DNA from: Leucobacter komagatae
Lineage (GTDB): Bacteria > Actinomycetota > Actinomycetes > Actinomycetales > Microbacteriaceae
DNA length: 64,000 bases
Direction: 5' to 3'
Assembly (NCBI RefSeq): GCF_006716085.1
Contig: NZ_VFON01000002.1
Coordinates: forward strand, 62,001 to 126,000
The notes under the pieces were generated by a model. The model searched no databases, was not told where the DNA came from, and worked only from the letters and a program-made list of their open reading frames with translations. This document shows, in pieces, positions 8,693-17,188 of this stretch (positions are counted from its first letter, which is position 1; the number at the start of each line of letters is the position of its first letter). The position numbers and the translations under genes were made by a program.

Positions 8693-10685
8693 GTTGCCCA
8701 AGTCCCATCTGCGCTTCCTGCATCTGAGTAGGGCCCAGGGGAACGTACTCCGTGATGTCAGCTGTCTCGCCCTTGATAGCTCTCACGACGTTTCGGAGCG
8801 ACTCGGTATCCTGGCTGAAGTAGCCGCCGCCATTCTTGATAAGCGGGTCATGTCCGACAACCGGGTCACCAGCATCGCCCCCGGTATCCACCCCAAATGG
8901 TCGCCCACCAAAGGCGGGGTGCATCGGGTCGACTTTATGGTCGGAGCTGAAATCACGCCCGATCCACGCCCACTGGTCGCCACTATCCGGGTCTATCATC
9001 AGTCTGTCTCTCGCGTGACCGGAGTACACCTTTTCGGCGTTGAGCTGCGACGCTTTGGTAATACTGTCAGGCAGCCCGGCTGAGCCGAGCGTGATGAAGT
9101 TCTTCACGTTCACCCCCGGCTGCGTAAGCGCGACCGCGGCAGTCGTGGTGCCGTACGAGTGGGCAACAATATCGAGTTGCGGCATCGACCCGCCCCGGAC
9201 CGCAGCCAGTCCGCGCAGGGCCGCAGCCAAGTTATTTCCTCCGGCAATCGCGCGTTTCGAGTCAAGCACCCCAAAATCGGGGTCGCCTAACGAGGGCATG
9301 GGCGGGGTTTCGTACCCGATCCACGCCACCACCGCGCTCCCTTCGGGGAGCATCGAGTAGAGATTTTGAGCGGCGTTCGTCCAACCTGTCATCCCTGTCG
9401 TGTCAGTTCCCATCCCGGGGATCGCGTACGCGACACTCGTGGCCTTGTCGAGGTCCCCGATTGAGACCGCCGCGAGCGGTGGCTGGTCCTGAGTCAACGA
9501 GATCAGGAACCGCGGTGCGTCCTTTGTGTTCGCTTTTGCGGCTAGTTTGATGTTCTCAAGAGCTGCGAGCTGCGTCTCGAGCACCGTCGTTTTCTCCCCG
9601 AGCGCTTCAAGGCGCGCGATCTCGGCCTTGACTTCCTCAAGCGCCGCATCAAGGGCGGCCCGGTTCGCATAGTCGCGCGCCCCGTACGGCAGCCCCTCCA
9701 AGTTGCCAAACAGCACCGCAAACCCCTCAAGCAACAGTGTCTGCTGATCCGAGAACGGGCCTTCCGCGCCCTCCAGCGGGTTCATCCCCTGCCACCACTC
9801 ATAGATCGCAACCGGGTCCATGAATTCCAGCCGCCGCTGCAACACCGGGAACGCCCCGAAAAGCAACTCGATTTCCTCCGCAGAAAGCGTCGACAGTGCT
9901 TCCAACAGCGCCTCATCGCTCAGCGGGTTCACCGCGGTCGCCGAGAGGTCAAGCGCTGTATTCGACAGCGATCCCCCGCCGGCTGCCTCGAACGCGGCAG
10001 CGACCCCGTCAATCCAGTCGACGTCAAGCCGGTTTTCGTTCAAGAGCTGTTGGAACCCGGCGACAAAGCTCGTTGACCCGACTCGCACCCACCCACACGA
10101 ACCAGTAAACGCGCTCCACGCGTTCCGCACCGATGACAACTCCGTGTCAAGATCGATATTGCTCGCGCCGCCCTGCGACACGAACGAACGCAATTTCACC
10201 GGGTCTGCGGAGGACTTCCCCGGCCTTCCACGCGCAGCCGTCCGAAGTCGCTGCTGCGCGGAGAACGACGCCGAAACGCTGGGCGCAGCGACCGGCACCT
10301 CCGACGGACGCGGGTCAAAGAACGAGTCAACGCCAGCCGTGAAGCTGTCACCAAACGCGTCAGTCTGGCGCCGCTGCTCCCGCTCGGCCTCGCGAACCCG
10401 CCAGGAGGCTAGCTCTTCCAGCCGGGCACGTTCCTCCTGCGCTTTCAACTTTGCCTCTTTGATCTCCTGGGCGAGGTCGTATAGTACGCGGGCAAGTTTT
10501 ACACGATCTTGCTTTTCAGTGCCGACAGCAACCTTAAAGAGCACCCCGTAGTTTCCTTCGAACCCTTCCGACGCACGCTCGGCAGCACCGCTTCGAAACT
10601 GGCTCTGACCACGCAGCACGTCATCTCCGGCCTCGAGCACCTTGACGAGCTTGTCAGCAACAGCATCATCGAATTCAATCGGCAC
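8682..10685 (-). CDS. DUF1023 (Abhydrolase_8) alpha/beta-hydrolase with long helical N-terminus (667 aa)
   Basis: The C-terminal third contains an alpha/beta-hydrolase with nucleophile elbow AHSYGTT (GxSxG-like), preceded by the DUF1023 signature YAIPGMGTDTTGM and followed by FITLGSAG and an SGHARDRLMID segment. A late GHD is also present. The N-terminal ~450 residues are mostly helical, with a coiled coil (KAQEERARLEEL...REAEREQRRQ). There is no signal peptide. GTG 10685 (9 nt after GAAGGG) is preferred to the longest frame from 10802, whose extra 39 residues look non-coding. The family has been linked to WXG/LXG-like N-terminal helical regions, but no clear WXG motif is seen. Two lipoproteins follow in the same transcript. 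Substrate unknown; lipase or esterase is the family expectation. Confidence 0.85.
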   Translation of the reverse strand: MPIEFDDAVADKLVKVLEAGDDVLRGQSQFRSGAAERASEGFEGNYGVLFKVAVGTEKQDRVKLARVLYDLAQEIKEAKLKAQEERARLEELASWRVREAEREQRRQTDAFGDSFTAGVDSFFDPRPSEVPVAAPSVSASFSAQQRLRTAARGRPGKSSADPVKLRSFVSQGGASNIDLDTELSSVRNAWSAFTGSCGWVRVGSTSFVAGFQQLLNENRLDVDWIDGVAAAFEAAGGGSLSNTALDLSATAVNPLSDEALLEALSTLSAEEIELLFGAFPVLQRRLEFMDPVAIYEWWQGMNPLEGAEGPFSDQQTLLLEGFAVLFGNLEGLPYGARDYANRAALDAALEEVKAEIARLEALGEKTTVLETQLAALENIKLAAKANTKDAPRFLISLTQDQPPLAAVSIGDLDKATSVAYAIPGMGTDTTGMTGWTNAAQNLYSMLPEGSAVVAWIGYETPPMPSLGDPDFGVLDSKRAIAGGNNLAAALRGLAAVRGGSMPQLDIVAHSYGTTTAAVALTQPGVNVKNFITLGSAGLPDSITKASQLNAEKVYSGHARDRLMIDPDSGDQWAWIGRDFSSDHKVDPMHPAFGGRPFGVDTGGDAGDPVVGHDPLIKNGGGYFSQDTESLRNVVRAIKGETADITEYVPLGPTQMQEAQMGLGQHGW

Positions 10686-10740
10686 GACCACACGCCCTTC
10701 AATCAGGCACGCACGAACCGCAATGCATGCGCGAGAACAG

Positions 10741-10769
10741 AAAATGGGGGCGCCGATACCGGCACCCCC
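10741..10769 (-). terminator. Rho-independent terminator for the ABC cassette
   Basis: On the minus strand, GGGGG-T-GCCG-GTAT-CGGC-G-CCCCC (one mismatch) is followed by ATTTT. It lies about 100 nt downstream of the ABC ATPase stop at 10867 and just upstream of the DUF1023 gene, separating the two units. Confidence 0.7.
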
Positions 10770-10866
10770 AACTTCTACGACGATACGGCGAACGCCCGTC
10801 ACTACGCAAATCGGATGTTCATTTTGATGGTCGCGGGCCCGCTTACTCCGCGGAGCGCCGTACCCC

Positions 10867-12438
10867 TCACCCCACAGGCAGATCCAGCGTGTTCGCGAGC
10901 AGCCCCTGCGTGTACGGGTCGGCTGGGTGGTCGAGCACCGCGTCTACCTCGCCGTACTCGACGATCTCGCCACGGTTCAGCACCGCCACCCGGTGCGCGA
11001 TGTTGCGCACCACGGCGAGGTTGTGGGTGACGAAGATCATTCCAAGGCCGTCCTTCAGCAGCCCTCTCAACAGGTCGAGCACCGCGGATTGCACGAGCAC
11101 GTCGAGCGCCGAGGTCACCTCGTCGCAGATCAGCAGCTCGGGTGAGGCGAGCAGCGCCCGCGCGATTGCGACCCGCTGCCGCTGCCCACCCGAGAGTTCG
11201 GCGGGGTACATCTGGGCCATGCGACGCGGCAGCTCGACCCTGTCAAGCGCCTCGGCGATCTGGCGCCTTGCCTCCGCGCCGCCCGCGCCGTGAAACAGCT
11301 CAAGCGGTGTGCGCAAGATCGCTTCGACGGTGTGGCGTGGGTTCAGCGACCCGTATGGGTTCTGGAAGATGTACTGCGCGGCCTGCCGGTCGGCGTGGCT
11401 GCGCTTCGCTGCCGACTTCGCGAGCTGCCGGCCCCCGAGAGCGGCCTCCCCCTCCCAGTTGTCGTGCAGTCCGATGAGGCACCGCGAGAATGTGCTCTTG
11501 CCCGATCCTGATTCGCCGACGATCGCGAGGCACTCACCGGCCCGCACCGTCAGGTCGATGCCGTGCAACACTTGCGTGTGCCCGTAAGCCGCCGTGAGGC
11601 CCGAGACCCGCAGGAGCGGCTGCTCAGCATCCGGCGCCGCAGCGAGTTCATCGCCCTCCCACGGCGAACGCACCTTCGTAGAGGGGGTCGCCGCGATGAG
11701 CTGCTGCGAGTACGGGTGCGTAGGTTCGAGCAGCACATTGCGCGCCCTGCCCGTCTCCACAATGTGCCCGTCTTTCATCACGATGGTCGAGTCGGCGACC
11801 TCAGCGACGACGGCGAGGTCGTGCGTGACATAGATCGAGGCGATCTCGTACTCCGCGCACAACCGCTTCACCAGTTCGAGGACACGCATTTGCGTTGACA
11901 CGTCGAGGCCCGTCGTTGGTTCGTCGAGCACGATGAGGCGGGGCTGGGCGATCACGGCCATGGCGATCGCGATGCGCTGCTGCTGCCCGCCAGATAGCTC
12001 GCTTGCGCGGCGCCTGATGAACGCGTCGTCGTTCGGCAGCCCGACGGCGTCGAGTACCTCGCGAACCTTCGCGAGCGCTTCATCGCGCGGCGCGTCAACT
12101 GCCTCAAGCAGCTGGGTTGAGAGCCGCATCGAGGGGTTCAGTGCGGTCGCGGGGTCTTGGGCGACGTAGCTCACGAGCCCGCGGCGCGCAGCGCGCAGCC
12201 CCGCGGCGTCGAGGGCGAGGATGTCAGTGCCCTCGATCACGACGGAGCCCTGGCTGATGCGTGCGCCGGGGCGAGCATACCCAAGCAGCGCGAGCGAGAG
12301 CGTGCTCTTGCCCGAGCCAGACTCGCCGACGATGCCCATGACCTCGCCTGGTTCGAGCGAGAGCGACACCTGCTCGATGATCGGGGCGCCCGTCGATTCG
12401 AGCACGACCTCGAGGTCAGTAACTGTGATTGCCGCCAT
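10867..12438 (-). CDS. ABC transporter, fused double ATP-binding protein (DppD-DppF type, 523 aa)
   Basis: Two complete ABC ATPase domains lie in one chain. Each has GESGSGKST (Walker A, near residues 38 and 304), a signature LSGGQxQR and a Walker B ending in LDEPTTGLD (first) or CDEVTSALD (second). Separate DppD/OppD and DppF/OppF subunits are usual; this fusion is common in Actinobacteria. It is the last gene of a three-gene cassette, 2 bp after the second permease, and energises uptake of peptides or similar solutes at the inner face of the membrane. The Ala-to-Val change in the second Walker B motif (DEVTSALD) is also common in the family. A terminator follows at 10741-10769. Confidence 0.93.
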   Translation of the reverse strand: MAAITVTDLEVVLESTGAPIIEQVSLSLEPGEVMGIVGESGSGKSTLSLALLGYARPGARISQGSVVIEGTDILALDAAGLRAARRGLVSYVAQDPATALNPSMRLSTQLLEAVDAPRDEALAKVREVLDAVGLPNDDAFIRRRASELSGGQQQRIAIAMAVIAQPRLIVLDEPTTGLDVSTQMRVLELVKRLCAEYEIASIYVTHDLAVVAEVADSTIVMKDGHIVETGRARNVLLEPTHPYSQQLIAATPSTKVRSPWEGDELAAAPDAEQPLLRVSGLTAAYGHTQVLHGIDLTVRAGECLAIVGESGSGKSTFSRCLIGLHDNWEGEAALGGRQLAKSAAKRSHADRQAAQYIFQNPYGSLNPRHTVEAILRTPLELFHGAGGAEARRQIAEALDRVELPRRMAQMYPAELSGGQRQRVAIARALLASPELLICDEVTSALDVLVQSAVLDLLRGLLKDGLGMIFVTHNLAVVRNIAHRVAVLNRGEIVEYGEVDAVLDHPADPYTQGLLANTLDLPVG

Positions 12439-12440
12439 GA

Positions 12441-13319
12441 CTACTTCCCCTCGGTGCGAGCGATGACGCGCGCGCCACCCTCAGCGATCAGATTTCCACC
12501 GACGGTGAAGAGCACGATCATGACGATCGGCGCCAGCACCGCCCACGGCTGGGTTGCAAGCCCCGTTCGGTTCTCACTCACCATCAGGCCCCAGTCGGGC
12601 GTCGGGGGCTGGATCCCGTACCCAATAAAGCTGATGGACGCGAGGATGCCGACAGCCCACATGAGACGCACACCGAACTCGACGAGCAGTGGTGACGTGA
12701 TGTTCGGCAGAATCTCCCGCACGATGAGCTTGCGGCCGGGGATGCCGACCGACTGCGCCCACAGCACGAACTCGCGCCGGCAGATCGGCTGCGCCGCGCC
12801 ACGAATGACGCGGGCGACGCCGGGAATCAGGGCGAGCACGACGAGCAGCACCAGCAGCGCGGGGCTCGGGCCGAGTACCGACACGAACATCAGAGCCATC
12901 AGGATGCCCGGGAACGCGAGCAGCACGTCCATAATTCGCATGAGGATCGTGTCGGTCCAGCCGCGGTAGTACGCCGCGACCATTCCGATCACCGCCCCAA
13001 TAGCCACGGAGAGCACCGCGGCGAGGGGCGCCATCCACGCGAGGTGGATGCCTCCCGACAGCACGCGTGACAGGACGTCGCGGCCGAGTTGATCGGAGCC
13101 GAGCAAGAGGCCGCCGCCGGGGGCGGCGTATGGGGTCGTGATCGGCTCGGTCGGCGCGTGCGGCGCAAGGAAACGGCCGAACACGGCGAGCGCAGCGGTC
13201 ACCACGACGAGGATCAGGCCCCACCGCACCTGCTTCGATGCGAGGAACCGCGTGAGCACACGGGACTTCGGTCGTGCAGCCTCGTCACTGGCGATCTCGG
13301 GTTCATGCTGGTGTGTCAT
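12441..13319 (-). CDS. ABC transporter permease (DppC/OppC type, 292 aa)
   Basis: After a ~30-residue cytoplasmic N-terminus come about six membrane helices and the conserved block YAAPGGGLLLGSDQLGRDVLSR (residues 63-84), diagnostic of the DppC/OppC/NikC permeases. The EAA-like loop is RVIRGAAQ... before the last helices. It forms a heterodimer with the permease at 13322. Genes are packed with 2-bp gaps on both sides, so B, C and DF are one operon read leftwards. Binding proteins are not adjacent but lie at 18426 and 20213 on the same strand. Solute class is peptide/nickel/opine-like; the exact solute is unknown. Confidence 0.92.
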   Translation of the reverse strand: MTHQHEPEIASDEAARPKSRVLTRFLASKQVRWGLILVVVTAALAVFGRFLAPHAPTEPITTPYAAPGGGLLLGSDQLGRDVLSRVLSGGIHLAWMAPLAAVLSVAIGAVIGMVAAYYRGWTDTILMRIMDVLLAFPGILMALMFVSVLGPSPALLVLLVVLALIPGVARVIRGAAQPICRREFVLWAQSVGIPGRKLIVREILPNITSPLLVEFGVRLMWAVGILASISFIGYGIQPPTPDWGLMVSENRTGLATQPWAVLAPIVMIVLFTVGGNLIAEGGARVIARTEGK

Positions 13320-13321
13320 GG

Positions 13322-14332
13322 CTATTCCTTCCGCCCCGCCGACCCGGCGTCAGAGAACAGGTCAGCGATGAAGTTGAAGACGAAGTACGCCGAGGCGATG
13401 ATGAGCACGACGGCCTGGATGAGCGGGAGGTCGCGGTTGCCGACAGACTCGACGAGTGTGAGCCCGATGCCCGGGTACGAGAAGAGGTACTCGACGACGA
13501 CGGTGCCGCCGATAAGAAACGCGGCCACGAGCGAGGCCGCCGGGATGATCGGCGCGAGCGCGTTCGGCAGCGCGTGCCGGTACAGGATGCGCCTCGTGCT
13601 CAGCCCTTTGAGCTGCGCCGTCTGAATGTACTCGCTACTCATGACGTCGATGAACGAGACGCGCACCAGCCTTGAGAGGTATGCGACCCCACCGATCACG
13701 AGCGTCGCGACGGGCAGCACGATCGCGAGCGGATGCCACCACGGCATATCGGCGGGCGGGATCAGCGCGACGGGCGGGAAGATGCGAAACACCGTTGTGC
13801 CAAACAGCGCAATGAGCACGGTGCCGAGCACGAACTCGGGGACTGCGTTCACGACCATCGACGTCCCCATAAAGAGTTTGTCGAACACCTTGTCCTTGCG
13901 CTGCGCCGCGATGATGCCGACGACGAGCGAGATCGGCATCATGATCACGAGCGCGAGCGCGCCGAGCGTGAGCGAGTTGCGGAGGCGGATCGCGAGGGTG
14001 TCGGCGACGGGCACGCCGTTTGTGAGGGAGACGCCCCAATCGCCGCGCAGGATCCCGGTGAGCCAGTTCACATATTGCTGCCACACCGGCAGGTTGAGGC
14101 CCAGCTGCTCGCGAACGATTTCGAGCCGCTCAGGCGTCGCGTTCACGCCCAGGATCACGCGGGCGACGTCGCCCGGCATCGCCTGCGTGGCAAAGAAGAT
14201 CAGGATCGAGACGAGCAGCAGCGTGATGACACCCTGCAGCGCTTTCCCTCCCCACTTCTTGAATAGTCGCACCCGCCGTTGTCGGGTACGATCCCCTCCC
14301 CGCTCCGCGGAGAGTGCAATCATCTCAGTCAT
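13322..14332 (-). CDS. ABC transporter permease (DppB/OppB type, 336 aa)
   Basis: Typical DppB-type permease: N-terminal helix (LQGVITLLLVSILIFFATQ), the MPGDVARVILG segment near residue 52, and the block LRNSLTLGALALVI before the binding-protein-dependent transport domain. EYLFSYPGIGLTLVESVGNRDLPLIQ near the end is a family hallmark. ATG 14332 has GGAAGGAG upstream. First gene of the B-C-DF operon, divergent from an AraC regulator gene across a 320-bp spacer, so that regulator is the obvious candidate for its control. Confidence 0.92.
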   Translation of the reverse strand: MTEMIALSAERGGDRTRQRRVRLFKKWGGKALQGVITLLLVSILIFFATQAMPGDVARVILGVNATPERLEIVREQLGLNLPVWQQYVNWLTGILRGDWGVSLTNGVPVADTLAIRLRNSLTLGALALVIMMPISLVVGIIAAQRKDKVFDKLFMGTSMVVNAVPEFVLGTVLIALFGTTVFRIFPPVALIPPADMPWWHPLAIVLPVATLVIGGVAYLSRLVRVSFIDVMSSEYIQTAQLKGLSTRRILYRHALPNALAPIIPAASLVAAFLIGGTVVVEYLFSYPGIGLTLVESVGNRDLPLIQAVVLIIASAYFVFNFIADLFSDAGSAGRKE

Positions 14333-14652
14333 TCTCGTCGGCTCCTTCCACCCGTCACGTCGGACTCTAGCGATTCTTGGGCCGTGCCCGTCGCTCGGCT
14401 CCGATTACCTGCGGGTGGGATACGTCGGTCGTATTGGGTTACCGAGAGCGCCGCGTCCTTGCGTCGCCCCGAATCAGACAGGTGCCCGATCAGTACTCAT
14501 CGTTCGCCAGCGGGGCCGCGACCACAATGGGCACGCCCCGTTCTTGCCCGGCGAGTCAAACAGCCTTCACTCGGCGACAACCCACTGGGGCGCGCAGCCA
14601 CAAAGCTAGACGTAGCCCAGTTCAACGCCGACCCGACAGCAAGGAGGTTCCA
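14333..14652. other. 320-bp divergent promoter region
   Basis: No gene is supported here. It separates the ABC operon (leftward) from the AraC gene (rightward) and should hold both promoters. A ribosome site for each start is visible (GGAAGGAG before 14332, AAGGAGG at 14641-14647). I did not find a convincing palindromic operator. Confidence 0.6.
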
Positions 14653-15540
14653 ATGTCAGCGAACCGCTCACTGTCAGTAGCGACCCCCGTGTTCCCCGTG
14701 CACGACATCGCGCCGCGCAACGGGCCGGCCGGCACCCCAGTCATCATCGTCGAGCCGATTACGGCAGACGTCGCGATCGGCTCGCCGCACCGCCACGCGT
14801 TCACCCAACTCGTGCTCGTCGAGCGCGGCACGGGCACCCACCAGGTCGACTTTGCGAGTGTGCCGATCAGGGCGGGCGAGCTCCACCTGCTCGCCCCCGG
14901 CCAGGTGCACCACTGGCAGGCTGACCCGGGGCTTCGCTGCCTCGCGATCCTCTTCTCAGAAGACGCGCTCGACCCGCTCGGTCTGCTCCCCGACCGAATC
15001 CGCGAACTGCTGCTGCTCGGCGCCGCGCCAATCGCCCCGCCAGCGCCCGCCCTCGCCCGGATTCGCCGCCTTTTCGCCGCCATCGAGGACGCGCCGTCGC
15101 CCGAAACCGGGGCGTACATCCTCGCTGCCCTACTGCACGAATGCGCCGACGCCTCGGTCGAGCACCAGACGCTCGGCTCCCACTCTGCGCTGACCCGCGA
15201 TTTCATGCGATGCGTACTCCGCAGCCCAGACGCCCGGCTCACCGTCGCGAGCTGCGCGGCCCGTCTCAGCGTGACCGCGGGATACCTGGCCGAACAGGTC
15301 GTCGCCGACACCGGGTCAACCCCGGGGCGCATCCTCCGCACCGCCATCGCGCGCGAGGCGCAGCGGCTGCTCAGCGGGAGCGACCTCAGCGCCGCCCAGA
15401 TCTCAAGCAAGCTCGGGTTCAGCGAGCCCTCATACTTCTCCCGCTTCTTCCGCCGAGAGGTCGGCTCAACACCAACCGAATACCGCGGGCTCGGCACCGA
15501 CGCCGCTGCCCGCCCCCGAAAGGAACGCCATGCAAGCTGA
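14653..15540 (+). CDS. AraC-family transcriptional regulator with cupin-like N-terminus (295 aa)
   Basis: The N-terminal half is an AraC-binding cupin (SPHRHAFTQLVLVERGTGTH, then AGELHLLAPGQVHHW). The C-terminal ~100 residues are the double HTH ending AAQISSKLGFSEPSYFSRFFRREVGSTPTEYR. The start is ATG 14653, directly after a perfect AAGGAGG; upstream codons back to 14377 are not believed. The gene overlaps the amidohydrolase by 11 bp, forming an AraC-amidohydrolase-MFS transcript. It is divergent from the ABC operon. A plausible inducer is the amide or peptide-like substrate handled by these genes (inference). Confidence 0.9.
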   Translation: MSANRSLSVATPVFPVHDIAPRNGPAGTPVIIVEPITADVAIGSPHRHAFTQLVLVERGTGTHQVDFASVPIRAGELHLLAPGQVHHWQADPGLRCLAILFSEDALDPLGLLPDRIRELLLLGAAPIAPPAPALARIRRLFAAIEDAPSPETGAYILAALLHECADASVEHQTLGSHSALTRDFMRCVLRSPDARLTVASCAARLSVTAGYLAEQVVADTGSTPGRILRTAIAREAQRLLSGSDLSAAQISSKLGFSEPSYFSRFFRREVGSTPTEYRGLGTDAAARPRKERHAS

Positions 15541-17188
15541 TGTACTGTTCGAACGAGCGACGCTGTTCGACGGGCACGAGCTCCTCCCCTCGCCCGTGTC
15601 GATAGCGATCGCGGGTGGCCTTATCACGGCGGTCAGTGAAGAGAGTCTCGAACACCTCGTCGGCCCGCACACTCAGCGCCGCGACATGCGGGGGGCGTTC
15701 GTGATGCCAGGCCTCGTCGATGTCCACAACCACCACGCGATCGCCGGCCGCGCTGAGCTCTTTGAACTCTCACTGCCCGTCGGCGCCTCACGCGACGAGA
15801 TACTCATGGCCGTTGCCGCGCACGCCGCGAACACCCCGGAGGGCGGCTGGATCACCGGTGGGCCCTGGGGCACGAACCTCCTCGCCGAACTCAACTCGCT
15901 CGAATCACTCGCGCTCTTAGACGAGGCCGCTCAGGGGCGCCCGGTTGTGCTCATCGAAGACAGCAGGCACAACCGGTGGGCTTCAAGCGAAGCGCTGCGC
16001 CGTGCCGGGATCGACAATGCGTCCGGCTCCGCCGATGCTTCGGCTGACACCGGGGTGCTTCGTGACCGCGAGACCCAGCGCCCAACGGGCGTGCTGCTCG
16101 AACGCGCCGGGCTGCTCGTCGAACACGCGCTCGCCGCGCAAGGCGGTTTCAGCGAGACGCAGCACCGCGCGTCGGCAAAGCACGGCGTCGCCGTGCTGAA
16201 CAGTTTTGGCGTGACAACGTTTCAGGACGCGGCCGCGTCACGGGACATCCTCGCCGCGCTGAAGCAACTCGACGACTCCGACGAGCTCAACGCCTGGGTC
16301 GTCTCGTCAATCACGATGAACGACGACATCTTCGGCTTCTCGCCCGTCGGGCAAGCCCTCATCGACCTCGCAGAGCCGTACCGTTCCCGGCACCACCGCC
16401 CCGACTTCGTCAAGGTGTTCCTTGACGGCGTGCCGCCCGCGCGCACGGCGGCATTCCTCGAGCCGTACCTCCCCGACGACGAGCACGGTCACGACTTCGC
16501 GGGAGCGCTTTTGATACCGCAAGCGGAGTTCGGGGCGCTCGTCGAGAGCGTCGCCGGGCAGGGGCTCGGGGTGAAAGTGCACTGCGCTGGAGACGCCTCC
16601 GCCCGAGCCGTGCTCGACACGGTGGAGCGCCTGCGTAGCTCAGGCGACCACACCACGCGGGTGCACATCGCGCACGGCCAGATCCTTGCCGAGAGCGACA
16701 TTCCACGGCTCGCCGAGCTTGACGTCACGGCAGATATGTCGCCCTTCGTGTGGTTTCCCGGTGTGATCCCGACCGCGCTCACGCAGGTGCTTCCCGCCGA
16801 GGTAGCCTCACGCGTGCAGCCGACCCGCGACCTGCTCGAACAGGGAGCGCTGCTCGCGATGGGCTCGGACTGGCCGGTCAGCCCGACTCCGAACCCGTGG
16901 GTGGGTATCCACGGGCTTGTCACGCGGGCCGACCCGTTTCGCCAGGCGCCCGGAACACTGTGGCCCGAACAGGCGCTCTCCGTCGGCGAGGCGCTTCGCA
17001 TCTGCACCGCAAACGGCGCCGAAGCGATGGGCCTCGGCGGAGTCACGGGCAGGATCGCCGAGGGATACTCGGCCGACCTGATCCTGCTCGATGCGAGTCC
17101 GTTCGACCGCGACCCACACACGCTCGTCGATACGCGGGTGCTCGAGACCTGGTTTGAGGGGCGCGTCGTCCACCGGGTGAATGACTAG
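15530..17188 (+). CDS. Amidohydrolase-superfamily protein, YtcJ/NfdA type (552 aa)
   Basis: A full-length metal-dependent amidohydrolase of the YtcJ group, which includes N-substituted formamide deformylase. Visible features are FVMPGLVDVHNHH (metal-binding HxH, near 60-68), GGWITGGPW, HCAGDASARAVLDTV, VHIAHGQ, and GSDWPVSP, whose Asp is the usual catalytic base. The C-terminal beta-sandwich segment reads YSADLILLDASPF. No signal peptide. It starts within the AraC gene (11-bp overlap, AAAGGA upstream) and overlaps the MFS gene by 8 bp, so all three are co-translated. It probably hydrolyses an amide or carbamate imported by the divergent transporter; substrate not predictable. Confidence 0.88.
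   Translation: MQADVLFERATLFDGHELLPSPVSIAIAGGLITAVSEESLEHLVGPHTQRRDMRGAFVMPGLVDVHNHHAIAGRAELFELSLPVGASRDEILMAVAAHAANTPEGGWITGGPWGTNLLAELNSLESLALLDEAAQGRPVVLIEDSRHNRWASSEALRRAGIDNASGSADASADTGVLRDRETQRPTGVLLERAGLLVEHALAAQGGFSETQHRASAKHGVAVLNSFGVTTFQDAAASRDILAALKQLDDSDELNAWVVSSITMNDDIFGFSPVGQALIDLAEPYRSRHHRPDFVKVFLDGVPPARTAAFLEPYLPDDEHGHDFAGALLIPQAEFGALVESVAGQGLGVKVHCAGDASARAVLDTVERLRSSGDHTTRVHIAHGQILAESDIPRLAELDVTADMSPFVWFPGVIPTALTQVLPAEVASRVQPTRDLLEQGALLAMGSDWPVSPTPNPWVGIHGLVTRADPFRQAPGTLWPEQALSVGEALRICTANGAEAMGLGGVTGRIAEGYSADLILLDASPFDRDPHTLVDTRVLETWFEGRVVHRVND

Noticed and set aside
10686..10802. N-terminal 39-residue extension of the DUF1023 protein
   Set aside because: The segment overlaps the terminator of the ABC cassette (10741-10769) and lacks a ribosome site; GTG 10685 has one.
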